A DNA stretch of 64,000 bases. Origin: Aptenodytes patagonicus (taxonomy: Eukaryota; Chordata; Aves; Sphenisciformes; Spheniscidae). The notes under the pieces were generated by a model. That model saw only the letters and a list, made by a program, of their open reading frames with translations, was not told the origin of the DNA and did no database searches. Position numbers and translations under genes: made by a program. Shown piece by piece: positions 1-13,300 of the stretch; the stretch's first letter is position 1, and each line of letters starts with the position of its first letter. The stretch is taken from positions 1,488,001 to 1,552,000 of the forward strand of contig NC_134951.1 in assembly GCF_965638725.1 (NCBI RefSeq), read 5' to 3'.

Positions 1-377
1 CGAGTTGACCTGAAACAAATCAAATGCGGGGTTTTTTTTTTTTTTTCCCTCCTTAATCATGAATAGCGCTGATCCTGTCAGCAGCCTTCCAGAAAGTAGA
101 ATGGCTGTTGTTCCCCGGTGCTTTAACAAGTTCAGGCAGGCAAATAGATTTGCTGTTTAAAAAAAAAAAAAAAAAATGTGAAGAATGGCGAGACAGTCTT
201 AGGCCTTTTGATATTTGTATATTATGTTTTGGTATTTGATATTTGTATTTGCTCCAGGGCATATACCAGTACAGGCAACTAGGCTGAGTGAAAATTAAGT
301 GTTATTTAAGTAAAACAATAACTGAAAAGCTTTCAGTAGTGTGTATGTGATGTTTTGCTCCATAATTATTTTTACAG
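1..377 (+). other. Intronic or 5' flanking sequence of ESCO2
   Basis: No coding exon can be supported here. The stretch has T- and A-homopolymers (about 34-46 and 158-175) and ends in the pyrimidine-rich acceptor TTATTTTTACAG just before 378. The missing first coding piece of ESCO2 must lie upstream of the window. Confidence 0.6.
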
Positions 378-1392
378 TTCATTCCTAGCCTTTGAGACTC
401 CTGTGAAAAAAACGATGATAGGCTTTGCTGAAGGTCTGTCTCCACTCAAGAAATCGAGAAATAGTTGGTTTGCTTCTCAAATAAAATGGTCATCGAGCTC
501 CAGCGATGAGGTGAAAGAAAACGAGGCTGTCCTGGTGAAGCCGGCGCTGTTGAGGAGGCTGGATATTTCACCCCTTCAGGCAGCCGGTGTTCCCACAGCT
601 GCGCAGAGGGAGTTCTCCAGGAAATCATCCCCAAAGACCGCTTCCTCGTACAAGCCCCTTGTGCCTGTGGTGTCTTTTTATAGCAAGGAAAAGCGATACC
701 TTACTCCTCTTGAGAGGAAACAACTGAACGAGAACCACTGTCTGGGTGAGAGGAACAGGGATGAAAATCTCCCAGCTGCCAGGAGGACTGAGAAGACGAA
801 CGTGAACTTGAGCAGGAATGCAAGCTCAAAGCCAACCAAGCACCCAACCAGCTCCAAGCACGGCAAAACTGTCCCCAAAACGCTTAAGAAGGCAAAGGGA
901 GAGATACCAGCGGGAAAACCCGGCGTGGAGAAAGAGAATGTAAATTGCCTAATTAAAAAGAAGATGGATTCACCTTTCAGAGTCCTAAGCATGACAGTTA
1001 AACCAGCCCTGAAACTCCAGCTGGGAGCAGCGTTCTTTTCTGCCAGGAAGAAATCGCACTCTAAAAAACCCGTCGTAGACGCTAAGTCTCTCCAGGGTCT
1101 CCCCGCATCTCTGCAAGAAAACGATCAGCCCGGACCACCGACAACTACAGAGTCTAATTCAGCTGATAGAAACAAAAATCTTGAGGCGGGTGGCGTATTG
1201 AGGAGTATTTCCGTGCCTCAGAAGAAGGAAAATGAAAACAGGGAGGACTTTACAAGCTGTAAAGTCTCTCTCTCTCAAGAGAGAGATCCGGCACGTGAAG
1301 GAAGAACGTCTCCGCAGAAAAGTGGAAGCGTCTCCGGTCCGCTTTGTACTTCCAGGTCTGCATCCGCAGGGGACAGCGATGCAGAGAACGTG
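378..1392 (+). CDS. ESCO2: ESCO2 large N-terminal exon
   Basis: One open frame of about 338 codons runs from acceptor TTTTTACAG (377) to donor GTG|GTAAGT (1393), ending in phase 0. An alternative acceptor at ATTCCTAG (388) is possible and would drop a few codons. It encodes [13 protein letters not shown], comparable to the start of human ESCO2. It also encodes the conserved box [17 protein letters not shown] (about residues 101-117 of this exon) and [14 protein letters not shown], a PIP-like motif. The rest is low-complexity Ser/Lys-rich sequence, as expected for a disordered recruitment region. There is no convincing initiator: the internal ATGs at 355 and 415 are probably not starts, because splice acceptors lie between or upstream of them. 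Confidence 0.9.
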
Positions 1393-4300
1393 GTAAGTAG
1401 AGGTGCCACCAGGACCTGTGGAGGTGTTCAGGTGACCCGCATGGAGCTCGCTGAGGAAGGTGGAAGTAACACACGTGCCAGTTAGTTTGGACATAGGGTG
1501 TTTAATATTTAGATATATTAGTGGATTTTGCCTAGAAAGACTTTTACGGGTTTATTCCTGCCTTATGAAGGCATAAAACTGTGGTAAGCTTTCAGGAAGT
1601 TCCTGTCAGCATCCCTGTCTGTCGCTAGCTCTCAGCTGCAGTGAAATAATCAATTTATGATGGCCGAAAGGAAAGCTTTCTGCACGGTTTTTCCGAAAGA
1701 CAATTTGTATCTCTCTTTCTGTGTGTGTGATGAAGGGCAAAGCTGAAAAAGAAGTTTTTAATTGACTTTTTTTTTCCTTTCTTCTGTTTTAATAAATGTA
1801 ACAAATGCCAAGTCTGACCTTGCTGAGTTTTGTGGGAGGTCGTGAGCCCGCACCCTGGGCGTTCTCCATAGATAATGTGTCTCTCTGCAAAACGTTGCCT
1901 GCTCAAAGCTGGAGGAAGGAGGCGCTTCTCAAGAGTTCTGCTGCTGTGCTCCTTGAAGCCTTTCTTGTTTCTCCCCAGCCGTGCGCTTCTCAGCCAGTGA
2001 AGGAGTTGGACAGAGAAAGCAAAATTGTTTCTAGAGCGTCTTTATTTAGAGATTTCTTGCAGGTCACAAGATCTTGCTTGCCGGTACGGCCTGCGCTGTA
2101 ACTCAAGCGGCGCTAGCAGGCTTTGGTCTGGCCTGGGCTTATCTTTTTGGTGATTATTTTCTCAGCAGGAGCTATGTGCCCTAGTTCTGCAGCTCCCTTC
2201 TCCAAGGAAGCGAGACTGAGCCCCGGTTTCTCATGCTTCAACAAACCAACAATGAGTTTTCTGAGCTGGGCTGTGTTTGAAGAACTGTAACCTTTTTGTA
2301 TATCACTGAAGAGGTATAAGCAATTTTTATCTGATGCTACCTTAGCAGTCAATACTCCTGGTGATAGAAAAGTGGTTTTGGGTTGTTTTGGTTTTTTTTT
2401 AACGTGCATTTGATTCTTGTGCAAATATGTTTAGCAGTGCTGGAATGGTTAAACTTTGTGATGAGTCTCACTTATTCCCGACCCGTTAATGCCTGCCAGA
2501 CCTCACTTTTAATTTTATGATTTGTTAGAGAATTCTTTAGCTTGGGATGTGGATTTTGCTTTCTAACGCAGTGCTTAGGTGTGAAAGGTAAGGGTGGCAA
2601 TGGAATGAGTGCAGCAGTAAAATACAAATTTGGAACAGGTTTGCAAACTGTTTCATTACACTTAATGTCATATTTTGCTGTTGCATTCTGGCATCTAAAA
2701 TGTAGGAAAGTAGGAAAAGCCACTGGAATACTGTCGTGGTATTTTATACTGGGCATTGAAAGGAAGCGGTGAACAAGATGGGAAGCTGTTTTTATAGGGC
2801 TAATGTGTTTTATATTCCTGTGTGGGTTCAATAAAGGACAGTTTATTGCCTCCTTCGTTCACCTCCTCTGTTTTAGCTTCTCTCTCACATGCCTGACTTG
2901 ATTGTCAATACGTTTTTACAATGCAGCATTAATAAAACACAAATGTTAGCTTGTGCAATCTCATCTTGCATGTGCAGTAAGAAAAAATACAACCTGAAAG
3001 CATTTGATTCTGCTGTGATGGCAATTTTTTGGGTTGGCAAACTATTTCTCAGAGGTTAACCAGAAGCACGGAATGTTTGAAAAGGGAACTTAGCGGCTTT
3101 GTTACTGCGAACTGAATAGAGGCCAAGGCTGGGCCTTCATCTAGCCTCAGATTCTGCTAGAGCCGGTTGCCGTACCCGATGGCTGTCTAGGGTTCCTGAT
3201 GAGATGGGGAAACAATACACTGTCACAGACAAAAAGAGCAGAGTTCAAGGCAAACGTCAGTTTGGCGAACTTTCATTTTTACAGAACATTTGCGAGAGGC
3301 TTCCAAAAGCTGTGCAAGTGCATAGCTGTAGACAGAGAATGAAAGCAGAGTCCCAGAAATGCTAAGGTGAAGAAACGATACAAACCTCTACAGTTAAGAT
3401 TTACTTAAAAACAAAAGAACACCCCCCCCCCCCCCCCCCATCCCGCACTAAAACAAAAGCAGGGGCATAAGTAGACGTTAAGGTGTGGGGAATCAGAAAA
3501 CATGCTAATTGTTTGTCAACAACTTGGTCTTGCAGTAGTCAAAGGCAGGTAGATGAGAAATGTCCATGGCACTCCTTAAGGCGGCGAGTAACCTGCAGGA
3601 AGTGAATTTTTCCTCAGTGCTGGGGTGCAACATTTTCAGCAACGTTTTCAAATTCAGCATTCGGGTGTAACTTGAATTACGGTGAGACGGGTAGTCTGCT
3701 AAGATGGCGTTTTGTTATTGGAAAATATGGCCGTTAGTAACGCTTTGTAATGTCAATTAACGCTCATTGTGAAGGTCACTTGACCTGCATGTGATTCTGT
3801 AGCTGCTGTCTGAGAACTTAATCAACTGGAGAGTTTTCTTTTTGCCCTAAAATAAAAATTTGTCTTAATTTATAGGATGTTGATGAAATCAGTTCTTCTA
3901 CAACCTGTGAGTCTGATGATTGTGTTATTCCTTCAAGCCAATCTCAGCGTAAGGTGAATAAGCGAGGTAAGTTGGATTAGACATATCTTGGTCTATGACC
4001 TTTGCTGCTGTGGGAAAATGAGGCGGAAGAGACTTTGAAGATCTCTTAGGTTACCCACTTTGCCCCAGTGGGATTGCCTCTGCTGAATTCCCATCTTCTC
4101 CTATCATTCAGTGTTTTAATGAGCTGGACAGTAATGAGGGAGATTCTTGCTGTCTCCCTGACAAATCTGTGTTCATGTTAAGCAGTGTGTAAATTGTTCT
4201 TGTCCTGATGTCTGACCTGTCTTTCCTCTTTGCTTCACTGCGTAGCCCATTCCCAGTAAGCTTTGGGAAATCGCTGTCTTTGAATCCTATTATTAGGTCT

Positions 4301-7300
4301 TTCCCCATTCTTTTCTCCCTGGACTGTTACCCCGATTCTTTCCGCTTTCCTTCTTAAAATCTTGATTTTTAGGCATCTGGCTTTTTCATTTCCACAGGAA
4401 TCTTTGTGAGATGCCTTTGGTTTGAGGCAGACGATGACCCAAGTGTTTTACACGCAGCCGCTGCCCAGAGGGTTGATCCCGATCTCTTATTTTGCCCCTG
4501 CTTGTTGCTAAGTGTAGTGGTTCCCCTTAGCCTTATTTCAGTCTGTTTGTTTCCGACCGTTTTCAATGCGAGACTGCTTTTTAAATTAAACACTTAAATG
4601 CCCCTATGTGCTAGCTATTAGCTACAAAGTTATAAGCATATATTATTGTTTGCTCCTGATGGTCACCGAGGAAACTCCGCTCTATACTCTTTGTTTTGGC
4701 AGTGAATTACTAACAGTAATTATTTGAGTATCATTTTTTTTTTTCCCTTAGTCAGCTTTGCCCCTTTTCTTATGGTTGGTTCACAGAGATCATATTTCCC
4801 TACTAACGCAAGGGAATTTTCGGGAGTTAATATATTCATTTTAAGACATTTATTATTTTTCCTCTTGGGAATAACAAGTGATAATAAAAGGAAAATATGT
4901 TGCTTAAATATTATTTTATTAAGGCAAAGTAATGTGTTGGCCTCTACCTACTGCCTCATCTTCCAATTATGCAATAGCATGTGCCAGTATGTTTGCAGAA
5001 GTTGAGGTCATGTTATTTTATCCTAATCTCCTGGTTTCTCCCTTTTTCCCTTTTAAAAATAGGCAGCGTTTGCTATTCTAGCCTCAGCAGCCCTGGGTTA
5101 ATTCAGTCCTTGCTAGTCTGAAAAGGTCTGGTTTATCTGAGTTCTCCTTACATCTTTCCCCAGCTGTGGAAGTTCCTATCTCCTTTGTGTCTTAGTTGTG
5201 CTAACGATCTCATCACAACCAATTCTTTTATTGATGACTGAAATAAAAATGCACTAAATGTTTTGTCCTCGTTTGTCATCTGGTTTTAGTGTTTCCTCCC
5301 CTTTCGGTAGCTGAAACTCCTGGGTTTTCCCCTTGCTGTTACAGGATGCTTTCCTGGTACCGTGGCCTTCCCAGGTAGAGCTCATTTTGCAATTTGGCGT
5401 TTCTGCTTTCAGTCCTTCACGTCGCTGCTCTGCTTCCCCGTGGTTTCTATTCCCATTGTGATTCCTTGAGTTTCCAGTGAAAGTCATGATTTAGCCGCGT
5501 TTGTCTCCTGCTCCACTTCTTTCTGCCACATCTGGTCTTAATCTGTTTCTTGAAAGAAAATGGCCAGCACTCCTGAGCCCCCCCCCGCCCCCCCCCCCCG
5601 GCCCGTTTACTCTTGCTTCACATGGGAACTTACTTATCCGCTTTTGGAACTTAGCGAAATCTGGTTCCTTGAAGGTCACCCTTTCTCTGCTATGCCTCCT
5701 CTTCGTGCTCTGAGGAGCGGCATGCCCTGTGCTGCCGGCCACTTTTCTTTCTCCCATCTCCAGCTCTGTAGAAAAGACTCCTGTTACTGTGTTTTCCACC
5801 TGTTTATAAAGCTGTTGCCATCGCGTTCCCAAAGATTGCCTGACATTATTTGCCTGCTGGGGCCTTTCCCAAGAAGTGTCTTGGCCCTCGAAGATCCTGC
5901 ATTTCTAGGAAGCCGTAGGCTTATTATTGTTTATTCGTGTCTTCTTCATGACTCCTCACAATCTTTTCCACTACTGATATTAACAAGAGACTTTTTTATT
6001 GTGTCCTATTTCCTAGAAACAACTGGTTCATCTTCACGGTATGTTTTTTTGGAGGCTTTTAGGGCCATTTTTCTGCTTACGTGCTTTGCTATGTTTCTGT
6101 AATTCCTAAGAAGTCTCTGTCTATTTGTGAATGCAGTCAAAATATGAGAGCATAAAGCAGTCTAGTACCTAAACTGTTTACGCTTGAGGGAAAATATATT
6201 CCTAACTAGTAATTGGCTTGGTTTTACTTACCAAAGTCTTTGTTAAGTTATCCTAGAACTTGCAGCTTGTGTGTTGTAACCTAGTCCTGAGCCTGTCGCT
6301 TCCCAGCTTCTCTAGGATGAAAAAGGTAGAGGTTCAGGCTGCCTTAGCCAAAATAATGGAAAACGGAGAACCCCCTGCTTGACTAACACTCGTAATTAAT
6401 TAATAGCCAAGGAAACACTAAACTACTGCAGCAGAAATTTCTGCTTGATGTAATTCTTCGTAATTCCAGTGTGAGGAGGGAAAGCACCAGGTAGCCTGAT
6501 CGGTGTCACTTAAGTGGATTGAAGGTAATTATGGCTGGATACCACTCATGGACATAACTTTTATATCCTGCAGCATCAACAGCTTCCCGGTACTCCTATA
6601 AGGTCTTGTCTGTAGCGTTCAGTTTCAGCGCTGTGAAGTCTCACTGATGTTTGAGTTTCTGTTTCCATGTGTTGACGTGTTCTGCAACTAAAAAGGATTC
6701 TAAAGCACAATAACTTCACTCATCTTTTCCAGCATCTCCTTCAAATGCTGTTGTCTACCCCATATTCAGTGCACCCCCCACCAGCAAGAAAAGGTAGGCT
6801 AATCTTTGCTAAGTCTCTCCAAGAATGATCAGAAGTGTCATATCTGCAGAATCATTATTATTATTTAAGAAAAAAATTATACTAATTCTAAAAACAATAG
6901 CTTAGCTTTCTCCCAGTCCTTGTGAGGTTTGGGAGTCTGGGGTTTTTATTGGGTTGGCTTTTTTTTTTCTCCTTTAAAGGGAAGATGAAAGATGAAAGCT
7001 GTGTTGGTTTAGGGGGATACTAGCCCGTGAATAAGGAAATACACATTTGCTTACTGTCTGTAGTACATTTTTACTTGTGAATTTGTGCGTATTATTGAGC
7101 TGATTTATTTTTTTAACAATAGTTTTCTCTTAGCTGTTGCTAATGATAAAATCTTTAGAACAAGGGGGGCTGTTTCAGGATATATTCATCACCAAGAATG
7201 GCACAGCCTTGGTGGTGTTTGAGCCGTGTAGAGGGGGTTTTATTTATTTGTACTACTGTTGTCTGTCTGTCCTCTGTCTCCGTCCCTGGAGCGTCCCTAA

Positions 7301-10300
7301 TGAGCAGTAACTCGCAGTCTTTATGTACTGGCCGTTCATCAGGGACCTGCACCTCCCATCGGCCAGAGACCCTCAACAGCAGTAGCTACGAATTTGAGTT
7401 GGTACCAGAGTTGTCAAAACGAGTTGTCTTTACTCAGTTTGGCAGGTGTGGTGGCAGAGTGTAACGTTGCTGGCCGTACAATGAGCCAGGAGGCATTGCT
7501 GTCCCTCCCTAGAATCTAATCAGTGGTGCGGCTTTCTGTATATGCCTTCTACACGGCAGCGATGCCTCTGGCGTGGGCATTCTTGCCACGTTTGAAGCAC
7601 TTCTGTGTTGCAAGCAACCTTTTGAGTTAAGTTTTGTGTACATCAGCTGCAGCGTGTGAAAATTCGACTCTACGTTTAACTGGGCCAGTTAAACTGCGGG
7701 TCCCTCGTTGAGTAACGCTGGAAAGGCTGACGGGGCAGGTCAGTAACTCTGCTCAGGCCAGTCTGTGGCTCTTGCGGGAGCTGGCAGCTTCTCTGTCTCT
7801 GTCACACTCAACCTCCTTTACCAGTTAAGCCCACAGCATTAACTTTTAAACGGTTGAAATGACTCACTCTTTGGGAAGGCACGGGCTTATTGAAGTTGTA
7901 CGGAGCTAAAGATTTCAGAAGGCTTGTTTACCTGCCTTGTGCTGGGGTTGTAGAATCCCCGTGTTCTTTAAATGTAGTGTCAAACCCGTCTCTCTCTGCC
8001 ATCGGGTTCGTTGCTTTTCCGTAGTAACTCTTCCCGTGATACGCTCTTGTAGCCGTCCCAGTGCTGTGGCTAACGTTGACCAACGTTAGCGCTCTGGGAA
8101 GTATCTGTGTGCTATACAGAAATCACTTAAAATGCAAAGATCCGTAACTGCACTGGTCAGGTGCATTTTGTGTTGCCTTTTTTTTTTTTTTTAACCTGAG
8201 AAATTTTAGTACAGCAGCACTAGGTAGCAGCACGCTCGGAAGTTCTGCCTTTTGATGCAGGTGCTGCAGGCAGGACAAAAGTTGTAATAAAAAGGGGTGA
8301 AAAAGAATTAACAGAAGCACCTGCTTCTCTTCCACTTTCCCGTGCTCACCTGAGCGGGTATTTCCTAAGTGTGCTGGGCGATGTTTGATATTTAGTGCGT
8401 TGGAAATGAAGCACAAGCATGTGAGGTTTGCTTTTTGATTCTGCAAAAAGCACGATACCGTTAAATTACTTGCAGGCACTGGGACTGTTTACTCGTAAGG
8501 TGTAATTGTGCTACCTGGTGTCTGTGCTTCTGATTAGCTTATTTCTTCAATTAATTTGCTGCCGTACTTGTAGGCCTCTAGTGGGAAAAGACTTGTTTTC
8601 CCACGCAAGAACCAGAGCTACTAATCCCTCTCCCATATTGAATCAACTTCTTGATACATTTTTTTTAACAGTAAAAGCATTCTGAGCTGAGTTTGTTGTG
8701 ACCATAAAAAACCCACTTAAAGTTGCTCCTAAAAGAGCCAAAATAAACCTTCCAAGACTTGTCGCGCTACTGTCGTCCTCTGCCACAGAAGTGTTGAAAG
8801 AGAAATCTGATTGCAATGTTTGCTTTGCTTCCTCATGTGGCTTTTCAAATACCTTCCGCGGTGCAAGTGGAACCCTGGAATATGTGGAAATCCTGGTGTT
8901 TGTGATTAGCTGAAAATCAGTCTTGGATTTGCAGTTGTCTCTTGGGAAGCTGATGAGCACAAGCTTTTCCTACATGAAGTTTCTGCTTTGGAAATTCTTC
9001 TTAGTATCCAAATCTATAAAATTGTTTGGTGTATCTCTAAATTAATTCCATGTTAAGGTTCACTGCACAATAGTTACAATTTCCCACTTTAAGATTGCTT
9101 AAGAAATGCCACCTTACATACGGAAGCCTAAAGGTAGGCTAGAAAAACTGTGCAATTATTAACACCCCTAACAATGTGCTTCCCTGTAGCTGAAGCCCAT
9201 GTTGTAAACTTAAAAATTCATGTAAAGCCTCCATGTCTGGATCTGAATGTGAAAAATTCCTCTTGGCCTTGCTTCATTCTGCTCCCCTCTTTGGGAAGCC
9301 GTCCCTGATAGATGGCAGAGGAGAGCTTAGCCCCAGCACCGAGGGTTTTTCCCTGAGATGCTGCCGATCCCCTGGTCTAACGGTGGTGTTGGCGTGAGGG
9401 GCCGGGACTTGTGGTGGTGAAACAGCAACTGAGCGGGGAGGCGGTCTTGGGACCCCGGGGTAGACAGAGTGTGGGCTTGAGACCAAGCTGTGGTGGGTCT
9501 CGGCCAAAACCTTGTCACAAGTTCTTGTACACCTTGATCAAAACCCAGATGAAATGCTTTGTAGGTTACTGGAGTTCAATTTTTCACTTTCTTCCTTTTT
9601 TTTCCGCACCCCCCCTCCTTGAGGGGAGAGTGGTGCTGATGTGGTGTGCGCTTTATAGTCAGCGTTGCTCACAAAACGGGAACACTTGAAGCTTTGTAAG
9701 ATGACTTCGGATGCTGCTGCTTCCCCTGCTGAGTCTGGCAGGGTAGGAGTTTTATCCTTGCCTCCTGTCACACTGTCCAGAAGTCTGGCACGGATCCCTG
9801 AGCTGCCCAGACCAAGCTGTGGTACTGGGGGTTGCAGTGTGGTCACGCAGCAGGGCACGTGCTCCCTCTGCCAGCTGTGCTGACGGTCCCAGGTATTCAT
9901 AGCCACATCTCCCTGTGCTCATCTCCCTGAGCCCTTCGATCCGCTGGGGACTTCGCAAACCCACAGGGCTCCTCAACCCTTCCAAGGGTAGACGTGTTTT
10001 AAGTGTGTAATTTTAGGCACGAGTTAAACAAGTCGGGAGGATGTCTGTGGGACTGTTTAGGCGAGACTTTGGGGTTTCTGGGTCCCAGTTAGACTCGGGT
10101 GCCAGATTGCCGGAGCTGAGCAGCTTGCTGCCGCAAGACTCTGAGCCTGCGCAAGAGCATTTTGGATGTCTCGATGCACGTAAGCAGCGGTTTGAGGAAG
10201 GAGCTGCTGGACTTGGGCACCTATTTCTTCACCCGCAGCTTCCATGCTTCACGGACCTGGCCCTCTGCTTCTCAGTTGGTTGTGTATCCCTTTGACTGTT

Positions 10301-13300
10301 CAAGGAGCTGCTGAATTTCCAATGTCCTGGAAATAGGATGGCTGTGGAAGTTGGAGAGGTGCTTGATCAGGAGTTTTTTAACTTCTGATGCGATTGTGGC
10401 TCTTCCTAGAGCCTCTCGCCTTCCCTCCCTCCCCCCGAGGAGCTGGCACCACAACTGTCACAAGCTTTGCTGTACCTGGCTTAGTTTGGGGTGTTCTGTA
10501 ATAAGAGTCACTACCCTGCCCTTGTACCCGACACGTAATGTTAATTTTCGTCTGCAGTGACTGATTTTCATCTCTCTGAAATGATTTTCAGGACACAGGC
10601 TGCGCTGGATGAACTGACTTCTCCGTTTGGGTCCAGCCCACCTGCAAAAACATCTCACACCTCGCAGAAGGCGAAAAAGCTCTGCAAGCGCTCCAGAGAT
10701 CAGATGATCATTGTAAGGTTCCCCTCGGGGCGGCTTGGTGGTGAGGAAGCAAGAAATATGTCTTGAGGCTAACTGATCAACCCCCCAAAAAATACAAATC
10801 AACCCCTAAAGGCAAAAAATCAACCCCTAAAGGCAAAAAATCAACCCCTAAAGGCAAAAAGTCAAACCCTAAAGGTAAAAAATCAAACTCTAAAAGGCAA
10901 AATTACCCCGGGGAGGAGGGAAGGCACAGGGCAGGGCTCTGCCCGCCGGCCCCGCTCACAGCCTGGAGATGTGAGCATAATGTCCTAATTCGATAATTAT
11001 CCTAATTTCCTTACGTGTAAACCTCAAACCAACCACGCTGTGACGACAGTAACAGGGCAGTGAGTAACATACTTAGCACTAGACTAGGACAGGGTAGTAG
11101 CTAGGAAATAGGTTGTTATGGTTTCCCTGGGACTAGCGCTTTATTATGTTCTAGAATTCAAGAGAGATTTATGGAACATAATATTTAAAAAAAAAAAAAA
11201 AAAAAAGCCCAAAAGGAAACTCGGCCAAGCCTGTATGGATGCTATAGGAGTGAAGCTGGCTGGATAATTTTCCTTTCCCACAGCTTTCTGGCCCACTGCG
11301 CGAGCGGAGTCAGCGCAGCACTGCAGCCCCAGCGGCGAACCTCAGCCAGGGCAGCCCGGGAGCAGGAATGTGCGACAGGGAGCTGAGCCCGAAGGGAGCT
11401 CGCTCTGTTAACGGGCGGGTGCCTCCTCGGTAGCTCCGTGTCTGCCTTCCTGCTGTTGCCCTTCAGTGTGGAGTACTGATCTCGGAGCAGGAGGAGGCCG
11501 AACGGCCTCGCTGAGGCTCGCGTGTCATGTAGCCATCACGCGTACGCGTTTCCAGAAAATACGCCCTCAGCGATGAGTAATTTTTTAGTAAACCATTTGT
11601 TCTCACTTGGTGACATGCAGACTTTTTCAGGCCCGTTTCCTGAGGGAGCAGGGCTTATGTGATCATTCTTGTCTGCTGATCTGCCCTTTCTAGGACCTTT
11701 TGGAGTCGTTCAGATGATTTCTGTTAAATTTTTGAGACCTCACAGATACAAATTTTTGAGTGTTTTGTAAACTGGTCCCCGTGGAAGGGAGAAACCCAGA
11801 TGAGTGCCTGCGCTGAGAGGAAAGCAGCAGCATGTACTCAGCAGTCATCGCTACCCTGAACACGCCTGGCTGGTGAGCCACGAGCTCCAATCCTGCCTGG
11901 CCCGGCTCGGCTGGGTGTCTAACTGCTGGGCCCACGAGGGACAGACTGTGGGTGCTGTGACACAGGGGGGGAAGCCCGAACTGGGACGTGGGGAAGGGAA
12001 AGCAGCTGCTGCAGTAGCAGCCAGTGCAGGGAAATAAGATGAGTCTTTAAGAAACCAGGCTTCGCTTCCCCTCAGTACTCGGAGAGCAATCTGCTGTTTG
12101 CTTGCACAACTGGCATTCAGTTCCTTCTCTTCCCCTCCCTGTGTCTTGACAGATAAAAATGAGGTTATTTTTAGATAACTGATGAAAAGACTATATAGAG
12201 TTTTCCTTTGGGTTTTTTTTGTGGTGCTCTTACATTGTTTCCTCAGTGAGGATGCTGCTGATCTGTTTCAAGGCTTGTTCCAAATAATGCATTCATTGTG
12301 TTCCCTGGATAATTTCTGCTGTGTAGTTCCGAATATTCTGCAAATAAGCAAAAGCTTGTCCTCCTCTTCGCAAATTCAGATGAAAACAAATACTTGAATC
12401 TCTGATGATTGTTCCCAGAACCAATTCTCAACCTCATTCCTTAAAATGAACATGGTTTTGAACAGCTTCAGAGCGCTTAGCTGTCTCTGTTTCTCACTAG
12501 GATGCCGGTCAGAAGCATTTTGGTGCCATAGTTTGCAAGTCGTGCGGCATGATCTACACGGCCGCTAGCCCGGAGGATGAAGCCCAGCACATCCAGCACC
12601 ACGAGAGGTTCCTCGAGGGACTCAGATATGTGGTAAGGCGATGGCTGCGCTCGCAGCTCAGCTGAAGAAGATGGGGCGGGGGGTGGGGGGGGGGGGGAGA
12701 AATGGTGCGCGATATCCAGGTACAGAGTCGAGGTAGCTGCAGGCAAATGTTTTGTCATCCAGAGGGGAGGTTAAAGTGTAAGTCAGGCAGTTCCAGCAAA
12801 TGTCTGCCTTCATCAGTTTGATGAATGTGACTTGACTTTATTCCTGAAAGCTGAAGTGGTTCGGATTACAGCTTCATCTGCCAGTCTTCACTGAATCACT
12901 TCCTCTCTCGCTAGACCGCTAACTTGTTGTTTGTTTGGTTTTTTGTTTTTTTTTCCCCCCCCCTCTGTGGCAGGGTTGGAAGAAAGAACGGGTTGTGGCA
13001 GAGTTCTGGGATGGGAAAATTGTATTGATTCTTCCAAATGACCCAAAATATGCCGTCAAGAAGGTACATGTTTGTTTATTTTGGGGTTTATGTTGTAGAT
13101 TAGCTTTCTGCTGGCTCAGCTCCCAGAACTACCTCAGTGTGTGATCATACGTCGCTTGCCAGTGCACGGGGCGAACAGGAGAGCTGAGTGGGGTTGTGGC
13201 AGCAACCCGGGTTGCTGTGGACACCCGCCCTGACACATCCGAACCCTGCTGTCTGCGCTGAAGCTCTTGTTCTTAAATGACCAACATAACCCGATCCTTT

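Noticed and set aside
355-377. ATG at 355 as the ESCO2 start
   Set aside because: It is followed at once by a good polypyrimidine acceptor (TTATTTTTACAG), and the residues before 378 do not resemble ESCO2; more likely intron.
10777-10903. CRISPR-like or telomeric array
   Set aside because: The units are directly adjacent with no spacers, the unit is 21 bp, and the host is a vertebrate.
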